Shown here: piece by piece, positions 1-11,472 of the stretch
Layout: every line of letters starts with the position of its first letter
Numbering within the stretch: position 1 is the first letter of the stretch
Assembly: GCA_933822405.4 (NCBI GenBank)
Contig: CAKOGP040001668.1
Span: 401,806 to 465,805, forward strand
From: Cylindrotheca closterium
Lineage: Eukaryota > Bacillariophyta > Bacillariophyceae > Bacillariales > Bacillariaceae
Reading direction: 5' to 3'
Length of the DNA stretch: 64,000 bases
The notes under the pieces: generated by a model
The model's input: only the letters and a program-made list of their open reading frames with translations
The model's database searches: none
Told to the model about the DNA's origin: nothing
Position numbers and translations under genes: made by a program

Positions 1-1775
1 TGACTCCAAATTTTCTTATTTGAGCACCTATTGTTTGCTTGATGTATATAGAATACAGGTGTATGTACTTTGAGTTTCGATTTCGGTCTAAAAGACATGG
101 AATTTTGAACAAATCCAATCATCTGGGCATCGGCCGGGTTCACAGCGTAACGAAGCCTACAATCTCAACTCTGCTTCGGCATTCCAAAACAACGCCCAAT
201 ATTAATATCGAAATGCGTATTAGCAACTTTGGCCAGGGTCCCACCATGTCTGGATACCTTCAAGGGGGCTGGAAAACATTCTTGCCCCTTCTGGAGTCTG
301 TTCCAAATTGACCATCGACGTCAACTGAGTGATGTTGAGACCCTTGTACATCGGAAACTCTCATTCCAACCAACCCAAAGATGCCATATGTAAACCTAGA
401 CGATAAATAGGTGTCAGAATTAAGTACTTCAAAGAAATAGGACAAGAGTTGGGCCATGGGTGGTTTTGAGGGCAAACTTACATGCTTTTTGCGAAACAAA
501 TTGGCCTCTGGAAATAGATCGAGGCCGGATCTATGGTAATAAGGGTCCATAAAAAAGGCCTGGTGTGTTGTTGTTTGGTTTTCAGTCTCCACGGCGGCAA
601 TGGGGAACTTCCGAACCTCAGTGAACCTTCAGCACAAAAAATGGAAAATTGCAGGGTTCTTGCCGCAACTCAAGCAGAAAAAGTGACCCAACTAGCGCTC
701 CAATACCGCATTAGACACTAATACGGTAGAGCCTACTCAAGCTTGGAAATTGACCTTTGCTGCAAGTGGGGCACTTTGTGGATGACGAAGCTCCACTGAA
801 CAGAGAGTTTGACCACCACTGGTTGGTCGTGGAATGAACGAGGTCAAACTTGAACTTGATTCGCAGCTCGGTGAGTACACGCTATCCACAGTAAAAATAC
901 CGTAATATTTGGTTCTCTTTTCTCTTCTACTGGTTTCCATGCCATGCAACTCTTGTGATTTGAACGAATTTTGTTGCCACCTGATGGACTCAATTGAAAG
1001 TTGTCGTGTAGAACCCTGATATCGAGCACCAACTGATTTCAAGGGCTTGTGTGTAAGGAATAGAAGCGTTATCTTAAATTCATTGTGGCTTGGAGCTCCT
1101 TGGGGTCGAAAACCTTGTCAAAACCACTTTTTAGACCATGGACGGGCGGTGGGTTTCAGCAGTCATTTTCGGGGCCAAAGAAACCAATAGCTCAATTCTT
1201 GCCAGACCAAGAAGACAAAAAATCGATTGTACTGTAAGTCTGAAATATTGTTGGATGCGCAACCATTTTCTTGCTGTGAATGAGGAATACAACTGACCTC
1301 AAAGCCTAACTATTGTGGGTGCTCCAAAATCCATCCGCCATTTTGGTAGAGTTTGACACGAAAATTCTCTTCCGCATATCAATTTTTTTGCTTTTTTGTT
1401 CCATCAGGTAAATGGGTACAGAAGGAGCGTGAAACAAAATTTGGAGTGCAGAGAGGTATTGTGGAAACTGATGAGTTCTATATGATGACAAAAATAAGGC
1501 ACTCATTGTATGGGTGATGAGGTTGTTTTGTTGTTTTCAATGCAAGCAATTTTGGAAGTTGTTTTCGTTGACTAACACGACCAATATGGACTCATTCAAA
1601 TAAAATATGAAATATAGTCCGTCCGCCACATTAAAAATTAGGCCATAAAAACCATGACGCAGATACGTCATTCTCACCCAAAGAACATCATCCATCATCG
1701 CGTCAGAAAATTGAATTCGAAGATAGACACTTCCATTTCCATTATTCTCCTCAGTATCACCTTGAATACTACAAC
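1..1775. other. Intergenic, no confident gene
   Basis: No frame here shows a recognisable family. On the minus strand between about 321 and 625 a frame is continued across a well-formed intron (GTAAGT donor at 481, TAG acceptor at 396) and ends at a stop at 321; it may be the tail of an unknown or decayed gene and is listed as a finding. A CRE-like inverted pair TGACG (1655-1659) and CGTCA (1666-1670) lies about 110 bp before the start of the GFA-family gene. Confidence 0.5.
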
Positions 1776-2162
1776 ATGTCTACAGTCCGAAAGTATTCTT
1801 GCATGTGCGGTGCCTTTGAAGGCCAAGTCACAGGTGATCCAGCCTTGGCTGTCTGGTGTCACTGCGGTCAATGCCGCAAACAAACTGGCGCCGCTATGCA
1901 GCTTGGAATCTTCCCCAACTTTGAAGTTCTCAAGGGTGACGATCAATTGATCAAGTATGCCTCAACCGAGGGAAGTGTCTACCGAAACAGTTGCAAGAAC
2001 TGCGGTAGCTTTTGCTACAAGGTCTTGCCCGATGGAGCCAAGGTTGCCCCATTGGGTGCTTTGGAACCAGCCATCAAGCCCACCTGCCATATCTTTGTGA
2101 AGGATAAGGGAGAACAAGCTGTCATGTTTCCCGATTTGCCTCAACACGATGCATTCCCTTAA
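1776..2162 (+). CDS. GFA / CENP-V domain protein (zinc-binding, glutathione-dependent formaldehyde-activating family)
   Basis: A 128-aa protein that is almost entirely one GFA/CENP-V domain. The two zinc-site groups are visible: C9 and C11 near the start, C28-x-C30-xx-C33 in WCHCGQC, and C73-xx-C76-xxx-C80 in SCKNCGSFC. The C-terminal part (LGALEP, then CHIFVKDKG) matches the usual end of the fold. Family members are cytosolic; some are linked to formaldehyde-glutathione chemistry, but most eukaryotic members have no proven substrate, so only the fold is certain. The ATG at 1776 (ACAACATG) gives the normal family length and there is no targeting peptide or intron. No functional partner is seen nearby. 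Confidence 0.9.
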   Translation: MSTVRKYSCMCGAFEGQVTGDPALAVWCHCGQCRKQTGAAMQLGIFPNFEVLKGDDQLIKYASTEGSVYRNSCKNCGSFCYKVLPDGAKVAPLGALEPAIKPTCHIFVKDKGEQAVMFPDLPQHDAFP

Positions 2163-2486
2163 GTTTCATTGGATTGGCCTTGGATGTCTTTTCTCAAGAG
2201 ATCGGAATGAATGAAACAAGTGAAAAAGACGAGCGTTCAGAAATAAACTAATACTGAAACTCGAAACAACTCTAAGATTGATGATTTGTATTCGTTCTCT
2301 AGTCGTATATGGTGCAATGGTAGACAAAAGCTAATGCTGAATAATAATGTCACTGCTGCTTGCTTGGATTGGGCAACTCAAGTTAGATCTTCAATTTCAT
2401 TGCAGCAGGTCAATTACATTCATTCCAGTACAGTAACAATGATATTCATAGTTCCTAGACTAAACCTGGCGAGTATTGCTGGGTAT

Positions 2487-2533
2487 TACCATCAAAACGC
2501 GAAATTTACAGCTTGTTCCGCGTTTTGATGGTA
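2487..2533. repeat. 15-bp perfect inverted repeat, 17-bp loop
   Basis: TACCATCAAAACGCG (2487-2501) is followed by its exact reverse complement at 2519-2533. A related GTACCATCAAAAGGCG lies at about 2570-2585. It could be a transposon end, a hairpin or a protein site; no transposase or target duplication is visible. Confidence 0.7.
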
Positions 2534-2633
2534 CACGCACGTGCACGAGTACAGTATTGATACGGTACGTGTACCATCAAAAGGCGAATTTTTTTCACGT
2601 TCCAAAATGTCGAAATGTTCAGACTGACTGCCA

Positions 2634-2667
2634 GACTGCCAAAGTTCGCAGACTGCCAAAGTTCGCA
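2634..2667. repeat. 17-bp tandem duplication
   Basis: GACTGCCAAAGTTCGCA occurs twice head to tail without change. Confidence 0.8.
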
Positions 2668-3317
2668 GCAGTCGAATAAACTATAATTTGATCTCCCATA
2701 TCCTGTACTTTCCATTCACCGTGGCTATTGTTTCATGCGGTATATCCCACAGGGAACTGGAAAAGTGACCCAATCCGATCCTATGGAGGTAATGTTGCCA
2801 ATTGCTTACTACGTACCCCGTGCTTCGAACGGCGAACAAGAGTAGAGTAAACTATGGCTTTCGACACCATACTTGGTCATTCATTCATCGAACATCATCG
2901 GAAACAACGATGATGTCCCTTCTGGCTTTTAATCGTTCCGAAATCGCAATCACGCTTCATCTTATCGTAATCCCACAAAACAAATTCTGTTGAAACCATG
3001 AACATCTGCGCGATTCATCCACACGATTCCGATCAATCGTCGATCTGGCCGCAACTCCAATCCTGATGATAAATCCACGTTGTACACCGCCAAAAGCCCA
3101 TGGCTCTGCTTCCACCCTTTATACTGCAACAACACACCAAAGAGCTACTCATCATCAGAAGGAAGTACGGAAAATGGAAGTTCCATCGTTTCTAGCTGGG
3201 GACAAACCAAACTACTCAAAGCCTCGGAACTGAGAAAATCGCAAACCATCGAACAAACTGCTTCCAGGAACTCCGGATGCAATTTAAAAGTCTTTATAAT
3301 TGAGGCTGCTTTGAATT

Positions 3318-4672
3318 TTGAGGGAGGAGCAAACAACTCAGCTGAAAGCAAGTCTCCATCGCATGTTGTCACAACCAAGAGATGAACAAGCAGTGAAGAC
3401 AAACGACTCCTTGACATGCCATAAGGAGTTTGTCCAAGTGAGTGCTCTGAGCGGATGTGGCAAATCCAAAGTTGCTCAATCTCTTGTGGATGATGCATCC
3501 TTTCACAATAATGGTCTCTCTGCGTAAGGCAAATTCGATATGAATACAAGCAACGGGCCCAACTCAGGAATAGCGAAACTTTCCTGCGAGCTGTGCCCGA
3601 AAGTCATGGGGTCTGAACCGGAACTAATCTTCGTAGTAGTGCAGGCAGGAATCAGCAAACACCTCGGTCCTGAAGAGACTTGCAATTTGATCCATCTTGT
3701 TCCACAGCTGAAAGACCTTATCAGTGATTGGTGCTGATGAAATTGACAACAGGCTTGAATGCCTGTGCTTCGCCTTTCGGATTCTGACAAGAGTCGTCAG
3801 TGCCTCTTTCTCGCCTCTAGTCCCTTTCTTTGAAAATTTGCAGTGGGCTGATGTACCATCGCTCCAAATTTTGGACTTAATGATCTCCGATACTCCGAAT
3901 GACAACGGTCTCATGATCACTGGCTGCTACAGATCTGAAGAGGTGGACGAGAACAGTCTACTCCGCAACATGCTAGTTTCTCTACGCGTGAATACTGAAA
4001 GTTACAATAAGTTCCACATGACGGAAACGACCGTCGGAGCTTTTGGAACCGATGAGATTGCAAAGGTGATTCAAAACACAATGCCAAGCCCCAGAGTACA
4101 ACAAATGCCAACACCTACCGACCCTGCAGCTTTGTGCCACAAGAGGACAAATGGTAGTCCTTTTTTCGAGTTCTTGAAGATGCTTCATCAAGCAGGGCTC
4201 GTACTCCACAAGGCATCGTCTGACGCTTCGACTTGGGATCACCGCCACCATGTCCACTGCTAATGTCTTTGTCGTGCTACAAGAGCTGCCAGTGCTTTGC
4301 AGCACTCGGCCATTGCATCATGATATCGTAACAAGACCACAAGGCAGCAAAGATATCCACCGATATTGCTATGTCAATACTGAAGAAGTTTCAAGGTATG
4401 CACGCATCCGAGACGATTTTCATCACACACTTTACTTTATCTTGGGTCCAGCCCATTCAGGAAGTTGTTCTTATCATGCGAGAGTCGGTGTCAGAAGGAC
4501 TGCGATCCGGAGACATCGAATTTTGCTATTAGGAATGCAATCTCTCGTGTGATAGCATACCCGTACGGCCTCAGAAAGCCAATTGCTTCGGTCGTGAAGC
4601 AATGCTCTACTAGATTAGTGTCCAATGTGAGGATGCGGCTCAAGCAGCTCATGCTGACGCCACCAGAGTAAT
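3318..4672 (+). pseudogene. Decayed AAA_16-type predicted ATPase
   Basis: The frames together read as the front half of a large predicted ATPase of the type seen intact at 5635-9058. A P-loop-like SALSGCGKSK is followed in the same frame by TAA at 3525-3527 and then directly by GKFDMNTSN, so the stop sits inside a formerly continuous sequence. A +1 shift near 3730 leads to FENLQWADVPSLQILDLM, which replaces the usual DDLQWAD Walker B, and then MISDTPNDNGLMITGCYRS. Further shifts occur near 4250 and 4400-4550; the last recognisable part is ESVSEGLRSGDIEFCY and then VIAYPYGLRKPI in another frame. Multiple stops and the damaged Walker B make this a relic. Introns cannot repair the 3525 stop, because coding sequence abuts it on both sides. 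Confidence 0.8.
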
Positions 4673-5634
4673 GTGGCAAAGCTTCACCTTCACAATCAAC
4701 ACGATTCCTCCTGTTCAAACCCCGCTGAACTCAAAGGTGACATCTTTAAGGCACAAGGCTCTATTGAAACGACGGATCACCTACATTTGCATTTATCTTG
4801 TTTGTTGAGGGGGGGTTGTCCTTGTTCAACATGCCGATTCACCCTGTAAACATGATCGAAACCTTGAAGGGGCGGAAACCATCACAATTTGTTTACACTC
4901 GATCCCATTAGAGGAGAGAACAAAGGTCCCTTCGGGCCCCTTCGGGCCCCTTCGGGCCCCTTCGGGCTTTCGAACGACTTGCCTTTTGTTCAAACTCGCC
5001 ATGCCACAAAACAGCTGTTTGAATCTGCGGCAATACGATAGGCTGGCTAAGTATAAGTATTTTGGTGAGTATGTAGCATACTAGGTTTAAAAAATAGTGC
5101 AATGTCCATTTTTCGAAGGGTACGAGGACTTATTGGGTACCCCAATTATTTCCATTTGCTCCTTCCTTCCAACAGTATTACCAAATGGTAGGATAACAAC
5201 GAGCCTGTAAGTCCGCCCTACGAATACTACGCCAAACAATGATTCAACCACATTCATTGGCGTTTAAGGATTGTGATCAAGCACTTTGAATAGACATTTC
5301 TGACAAAAGCGGGAAACACAAAACCTCTCTAATTGTTCCCATTTCTTTTTCCTTTCGGCAACTTCGACACCTGTCCCACCCAGGCTGGCCCGCAAACCAT
5401 TTCAAGTTCCAAATTGCTCAATAGAGACTAAACCATTAATGCATTTATAAACAAATCGTGGCAGCTACTGAGATCGATTGTTAGAGATATCGGTAGCGCC
5501 AATGAAGAGACATTGTATTGTTGTCTTCAACTTTCTTTACACAGGTATCAGTGTTTGCAAGCTCTGAACGTCTACCGAATAATCCAGAGACATGCGGGCG
5601 GTTTAACGCCAGAAGCAATTCGAATCTTCTAGTT
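4673..5634. other. Intergenic with 10-bp repeat
   Basis: About 960 bp lie between the ATPase relic and the stop codon of the intact ATPase. No gene is supported. The only structure noted is the GC-rich 10-bp repeat at 4928-4967. Confidence 0.6.
4928..4967. repeat. 4 x 10-bp GC-rich tandem repeat
   Basis: CCCTTCGGGC is repeated four times without change. Each unit is itself close to a small hairpin (CCC TTC GGG), so the tract can fold as a row of hairpins. Confidence 0.9.
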
Positions 5635-8600
5635 TCAAGACGGCGTTGAAGAAGTCAGTGAAACATCGAAGGACCTGGAGCTAAGAAAGCTGAAGTTACT
5701 GTCTGACTGCTCTGATTTGCTGAAATTTTGCCAATCAATCGTTCGCAGCGAGGCAAGCTGTTTCGATGAATATCGACAGCGACTTTGCAATGATGTATTC
5801 ACCGATTCAGGTATTGAGTCTCCCCCTAGGATCTCCTTGTAATCTTTAGTCAGCCGGTTCACCTTGCCTGTTGCACCCCATTCCCCATACAAAAGGATCG
5901 CTTGTCTGATGTAATACTTGCACCAGTCTTTGTCGTCTTCTGCGAGGAACATTTCGGCTGCTCGTTCGCACATATACGCTTCGTGGTGAACCAATCCAAG
6001 TCGCGCACAGGCCGTGATTGCCTTGTCATAGCTCTGCTTCGAAGGGTTTTTCTCCGCTTCCAACATGGCAACAATAGGAAACGCATTCACGGATCCGTGC
6101 TTCATTTCTTTAATAAACGATTTGAGCATCTTCTTCCCTTCCGTCAAATACTTCTTTCGAAGTTTTGAATCCTTTGTCTCCCTACTCAAGGCAAAGGCAG
6201 CTAATCCCAAATAGCACCGACGGAAATGATCCCGCATTAGAAAGCCATCTCTTTCATCCATGTATTCTTCCAAGTCTTCAATCAAAGCCCCGGCAGCGTC
6301 CCAATCACCAAAGACACAACACAGCATCAGCCGACACGCGTCCATACCAAGCCGGATGCGCAGAGCACCAAGCCCTTCGACCTTTTCAAGTTCGTCGTCT
6401 TGATCCATAACCTCACCGTGCAGAAAAGTTGGGTTTTCGACATCGTCAGTAAGGTTCAGAATCGTTTGATGAAGACTCATCATCTTTTGTTCAACAAAAT
6501 ATGGGCAGCCATAGTGTATGGCGTCCTCTGTGTGTGCTACCAAGTCGGACTTTGCTGATTCAAGAGAAAGGCCGACGCATAGATACGTAATTGTATAGTC
6601 GATGGCCACCCCAATGGATTCTCTCGCAAGCCCAGCTCTCAGAAAGTCTGAGCGGCATTCCATCAACTCATTTAGGCAATTATTGAAGGATCGTACCTGT
6701 TTAGATTTGGACTCAAAGCGTTAGTATAATTCACATTCCACCAAGAAAGGAACGCAAAACACTTACAGCACTGAGAACGCTTGTACATGCAGTCAGCCGC
6801 ACCTGTCCATGATCTGATCCAAGCTTGCGTGGTAGACTTTCAGTCAGCGTCAGAGCCACCTCCGCATACTTTGAAGCTGACTTATAATGCCCATCAACTC
6901 TCAAATGGGTCGCCATTTGGATCACAGCAAGATTTGTGACTGGACTGATGCCTTGCTTACAAGTACCCTTCAACGCACGGGCACTTGCAAACCAGCTTAG
7001 CGATTTGTATGTTGGGCTGTAGGCAGCGTACACGGCTAGATGGTTCACGAGCAACGTTTGTATTCTCAGCGCTCCCTTGTCGACCATTTCTGAAAGGTCC
7101 AGAAGACCATTCACATGCCCATTCGGGAGCAGCTTCTTCAACTTCGCCTTCAGCCGTGCCTTCTCCACAGTCTCCTGACCAGGAAAAAACTTCCAGATAT
7201 GTTTGTCACCATAATACTTCAGGAGCAATAGAGTTCTCTCAACACCCTTATCGTAATTCCGATCATTTCCAGAAACGACACACTGCAGCATGATGATATG
7301 CGCTGGGAATGTATCGCCGTGCGTCTTCGCATTCTGAACGATTTCAAGGGCGATTTCCATGGCAGTTTGAGTCGCACCAACACGGAGTTTGGTGTCAGCC
7401 AATGTCGTCAAGAGATCAAGAGTCAACTCATAAGAATTGTTCCATCGATCGGCTGGTTCCATGTGCTTCTCTGCATTCAACAAGAGTTCCAAGGCTGGGT
7501 ATATTGCACCCTTGTTCAACGAAAGAGTTGCTGCTTGCAAGTTCAGCTCGGCCACTTCATTGCCTAAAGAGGAGTCACATTCAAACTTGTTCATTTGATC
7601 TGCTGCCATAAATATCATCCACTCTTTGTCGCGAATCCGACCCAATTCCCATATGATCCGGCCAAGTTTCCCGTGTAGCTCGTTCTGCATACTTGCTGGC
7701 ATTTGGTCATATGTAGCCTGTTGCAACAGGTCATTGGACCACATATATGCGCCTTCTGTCGTCGATTTGACGAGAATGCCAGCCTTTGTAGCAACTTCGA
7801 GATGTTCGACGAATCCTTCCTCGTCCAGACCCCAATCCTTTGCTTTAGCGGACTCGGCAAAGTATATTACTAGAACATCCTTTGGAATAACATACCCCAA
7901 ACATGATGCCACCTTCAGCGCATATCTAGTGGCAAGGCTCAGCTTACACATTGACGCAGCTAGCATATCAGCAACATTATCTGATACGGGAGCATACTGG
8001 TCCAGGATCTCGACGTCTTCCCATTCCCACTTGTAAGTGAGGGAGGAAAACTTAAAATGTCCATTCTCGCGCCCAAAACGTAGGAACTGACATACTGCAA
8101 ACGGATTCCCTCCTGTTTTCTTGTGAATCACTTTTGAAAGGGGAAGAGATTCCTCTATTTCGGCTTTGACCAATGATGCAACCAGCTCGTTGACAGCATC
8201 GATATCCCAACTGTTTAGGAACAAGGAGTGTACATTCGACTGGAAGGTCTTGATCTTTTTGACGGTCATGATCGCAAACTTGTTTTGTTCCAGTAAGTCT
8301 GAGTAGGTTAGCACTAAGAGTATCTGACCGTTGCTGTACTTAGTACGGTTGTTGTTGGAAGCAGTACGTGCCATGAGCTTGAAAATTTCCATCGACGCAG
8401 CGTCTGCGTAGTGAACGTCGTCGAAGGCAAGGACGATGCGTTTCGTGGATGCCAAAAACGAAAAGAGTCTCATAAATGACGAAGCAATGGCTGCTGGGTC
8501 TCCCCCCATTCTGTCGTCTCCAAGTTGCCCTCGTTGGCGACGAGAACTTGAGAGCTCGTCAATCCTTGCGGATCTTTTCACAGATCTGGCAATGTAACTC

Positions 8601-9058
8601 TGAAAGTCGGCTTGAAGCTGAGTTTCCGATCTGGAAAACTTCATATCTTGAGTGAACTTATCGATGACTCTAAAGAGCCCTGGGATTACATTTTGCAACA
8701 GGTCCATGTCCTTTTCTAACAGTTCCAGGAGCCCACTCATCTTGCACGTGTCAGGAGACTTCTCATTGTTTATGCACCATATTTCAACGAGCTCATCCAC
8801 GGCTCTAGTCAATGCAGAGTACGGCTCTGAACTTAGATGTCGCTCAAATTTTTCATTGACAAAAACCCATTCTTTGTCTGTCCAATTCACTGAATTTACC
8901 AGCGCAGTTTTCCCGGACCCATCGCGTCCTTCCAGCAAGACACAAGCTGAAGATTCCCCTTCGGCAATCTTGTTAAGCAGGCTGAGTTCATCATTACGAC
9001 CGTGTGACCCTTCTACAACCCACTTTGGCCCTTTCTTGTCGTCTGCTATAGTTGACAT
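5635..9058 (-). CDS. AAA_16-type predicted ATPase with helical (TPR-like) C-terminal half, two exons
   Basis: Exon 1 runs 9058-6767 and exon 2 runs 6696-5635. The 70-bp intron (6697-6766) has a GTAAGT donor, a TACTAAC branch-like site and a CAG acceptor; both junctions are phase 0, giving 1117 aa. The Walker A motif GRDGSGKT is at residues 44-51, and Walker B RIVLAFDDVHYAD at about 207-219. The middle region (DAVNELVASLVKAEIEESLP, then KTGGNPFAVCQFL) follows the layout of MalT/ORC-like AAA_16 ATPases, and the rest is alpha-helical repeat sequence. Such diatom proteins are thought to be STAND-type signalling ATPases, but no sensor or kinase domain is visible here. The relic at 3318-4672 on the other strand belongs to the same family. 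Confidence 0.85.
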
Positions 9059-9413
9059 GATGCTTTCTGAACAGAGAATGCTGCCATGGAACTTGAAACT
9101 GACAACAAGATGAACTGCACGCAGTCGTCACCACACAAAAAGGAGCGGTGGTAGAAAAGATAAAACGTCGGTACGAAAGCGACTTAACTTAAAATTCTTT
9201 GCGGACACCAACTGACATTTTTGAATTCCGGAGGATGACCGTGCGTTCAACGGGTCCGGCGTTGAGACTGACAAGTTTTATGAACCCGGATATTCAACAA
9301 TTTCTACCGGTACGTGTACCAGGTACACGCAAGTCCGTGTGGCCGGATATATAGCACTTCCCGGCGGGTCGCAATGATCACCGAAACTACAGTATGTCTT
9401 GATACTCTTATTT

Positions 9414-11188
9414 TTAGTGATCACCTGAGAGGCGAGCGGGCTGTATTCTGAGTACACCCTTATGATTGTTTGGAACAGTGTACATGACACCATCATCAGT
9501 CATTATACCACCTGAAAGCACCATTTTTCAAAATATGGTTAGTCCCCAATCTCCCACATGTCGAAGAATCAATCAATAATCCCACCCAATAATTTACCTT
9601 CGAATTTATCTTTGCATTCTCGTCGAGGAGACGGCAACGTCCACACTGTCACATCTGGATCCTCGTCCTTCTTGCTGCAATCCACACGAAGGAGTGTATG
9701 CCCCGAAAGGGGCATTCCATAGACACACTGATCTTGCACACATGTCAGCCCATTCTGCCACTTGTTTTGAAACACCATTTCCATTCCCGAGTCTCTCAGG
9801 TTTGGCCCGACATTCTTGGCTTCCATCTTCTCCGTATCCACTTGTAAAACATACTCACTAGCACAGGGAAAGACATATACCTTGCCATTGGTCCCACACA
9901 TAGCACCCAAATATTTGTACTTTTTATCATCTCGATGACGTCCCGCTTGTACAATGGAAGCATCTCCCACCAAAGTCAAGATGGGTTCCTCTCCAGGTGT
10001 GATACAGAGAGCAGTATCCGCATTTGCTGGGACCGACACAATGACTCCATTGGACGCTGCTGCTCCGCCATGCCACCAGTGTTTGTTTGCACCAAAATCT
10101 CCATGAACGGTAACCTTTTCAGGTGAAATCCGTAAGACTCCTGAAGCATTGTGCGGAATGCCATAAATGGCCCCATCTTGCTTTCCCAAGATACCACCAT
10201 ACCACTTGCAATGCCCAGGGAATTTGGGACCATGAAAGGAGACTTTCTCCGTTTTCGGATCTAGTTTCAGTACTTGACTGGCTCTCTGAGGGATCGCATA
10301 AATACAGCCATCCAGTGGACAAATGGTGCCGCCATGATACTTCCAAATCATGGTGCGTTCGGCATGGGCCTCACAAACTGTCTCGCCATCCTTTGTTTCG
10401 GTGCTGTACAAGTCTTCGTACGGAATCTTCAAAGTAGTAATGGTTTGGGTAGGCACATGAATCTTGAGAATGTCATCCGCATGACAAGGCAATCCATAGA
10501 TAATGTCTCCGACCACTATACCGCGAAGCCACTTGTAGAGTCTCCCATTGGAAGTATCGACACCCGCACCCTTGTTTGACCTCAGAACAGGTCCAATTAA
10601 TTTGACTTTTTCACAAGATCGATCAATCATCAAGACCTTGTCGGCATGTCCAGGGATGCAATAAAGGTTGCCATCAGAACCCACCTCACCACCCAAATAT
10701 AGAGTTTGGCCTTGTAAGGGTGGAGTCATAGATGGCCTTCCCGTGCGCGTCCTGTTTGGTTCACACCAAAGATATTGTAGCAAGGGGCCACCTTGTGCCC
10801 GGTGATCCATGGTATTGTCGGGATGACTATTGTCGAGTTGATAGGGCAGTAGCTTTCGCTGATTATGTTCCTCGTCGTCTTGCTTATTCTCATCTTCCGT
10901 TGTTTGCAGGGAGAGTTGACGTTGCTCTTCTACAATTCGATCCAGCTCGAATTCAATTGCACGAGCCGACCATTTGGGCGAGGTATTGGATGATTCGTCA
11001 TTCTTGGTTTCTTCAGGAACAGGATCATCATTCAGTTCTTGGACGAGTTTTTTCTTGAGTTCCTTTCGAGCAACTTTTCGTTCCTTTAGTTGTTTCACTT
11101 CTTTAGGATTTGTTGGCTTCTGTCGAACGGGAGGTCCCAATGCTGCCCAAGCTGCTATGTGTTCGTCTGTAAAGATGAGTTGGGACAT
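9414..11188 (-). CDS. Propeller-like repeat protein (IYGIP-NA-VL repeats), two exons
   Basis: The long exon (11188-9598) shows a repeated motif GG...DGxIYxIPxxAxxVLxID: NLYCIPGHADKVLMID, IIYGLPCHADDILKI, CIYAIPQRASQVLKLD, AIYGIPHNASGVLRI and KVYVFPCASEYVLQVD. An intron (donor GTAAAT at 9597, acceptor CAG at 9512) joins a last exon 9511-9414 that adds one more repeat, MYTVPNNHKGVLRI, and ends in TAA; the split codon G|GT keeps phase. The product is 562 aa. The repeats, about 40-55 aa apart, suggest a beta-propeller; no enzymatic motif is recognised. The N-terminal part is lysine- and glutamate-rich and may be coiled. The start at 11188 has good context (GCCATG); an in-frame ATG at 11227 is possible. 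The 5' end faces the EEP gene at 284 bp. Confidence 0.75.
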
Positions 11189-11472
11189 GGCCAATAAGGA
11201 TGAAGGTTTAGATATTATTTGTTCCATACATAATATCCGCCATATGACTAGTTTTTGTGGAAATGGATGTGCCTGTCCGTCCGCCCCCCAGCCTCCATTT
11301 TCAAACGTGTGAGAGACAATAACGCAATAATCCTCATCATCCGCATCATCGTCAAAATACCGCGTTACATATGCACGGTCACAAAATTGCAACAACACGT
11401 TTCAGCTTTAGTACACTATTGTTTCCCACAATTTCCATCAGCAATAGTTTGTTGATTGATAATACAATAATC

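Larger units (their letters stand above)
2163..3317. other. Intergenic with short repeats
   Basis: No gene is supported. The stretch holds a perfect 15-bp inverted repeat (2487-2501 and 2519-2533), a third partial copy of its left arm near 2570-2585, and a 17-bp perfect tandem duplication (2634-2650 and 2651-2667). Confidence 0.6.
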
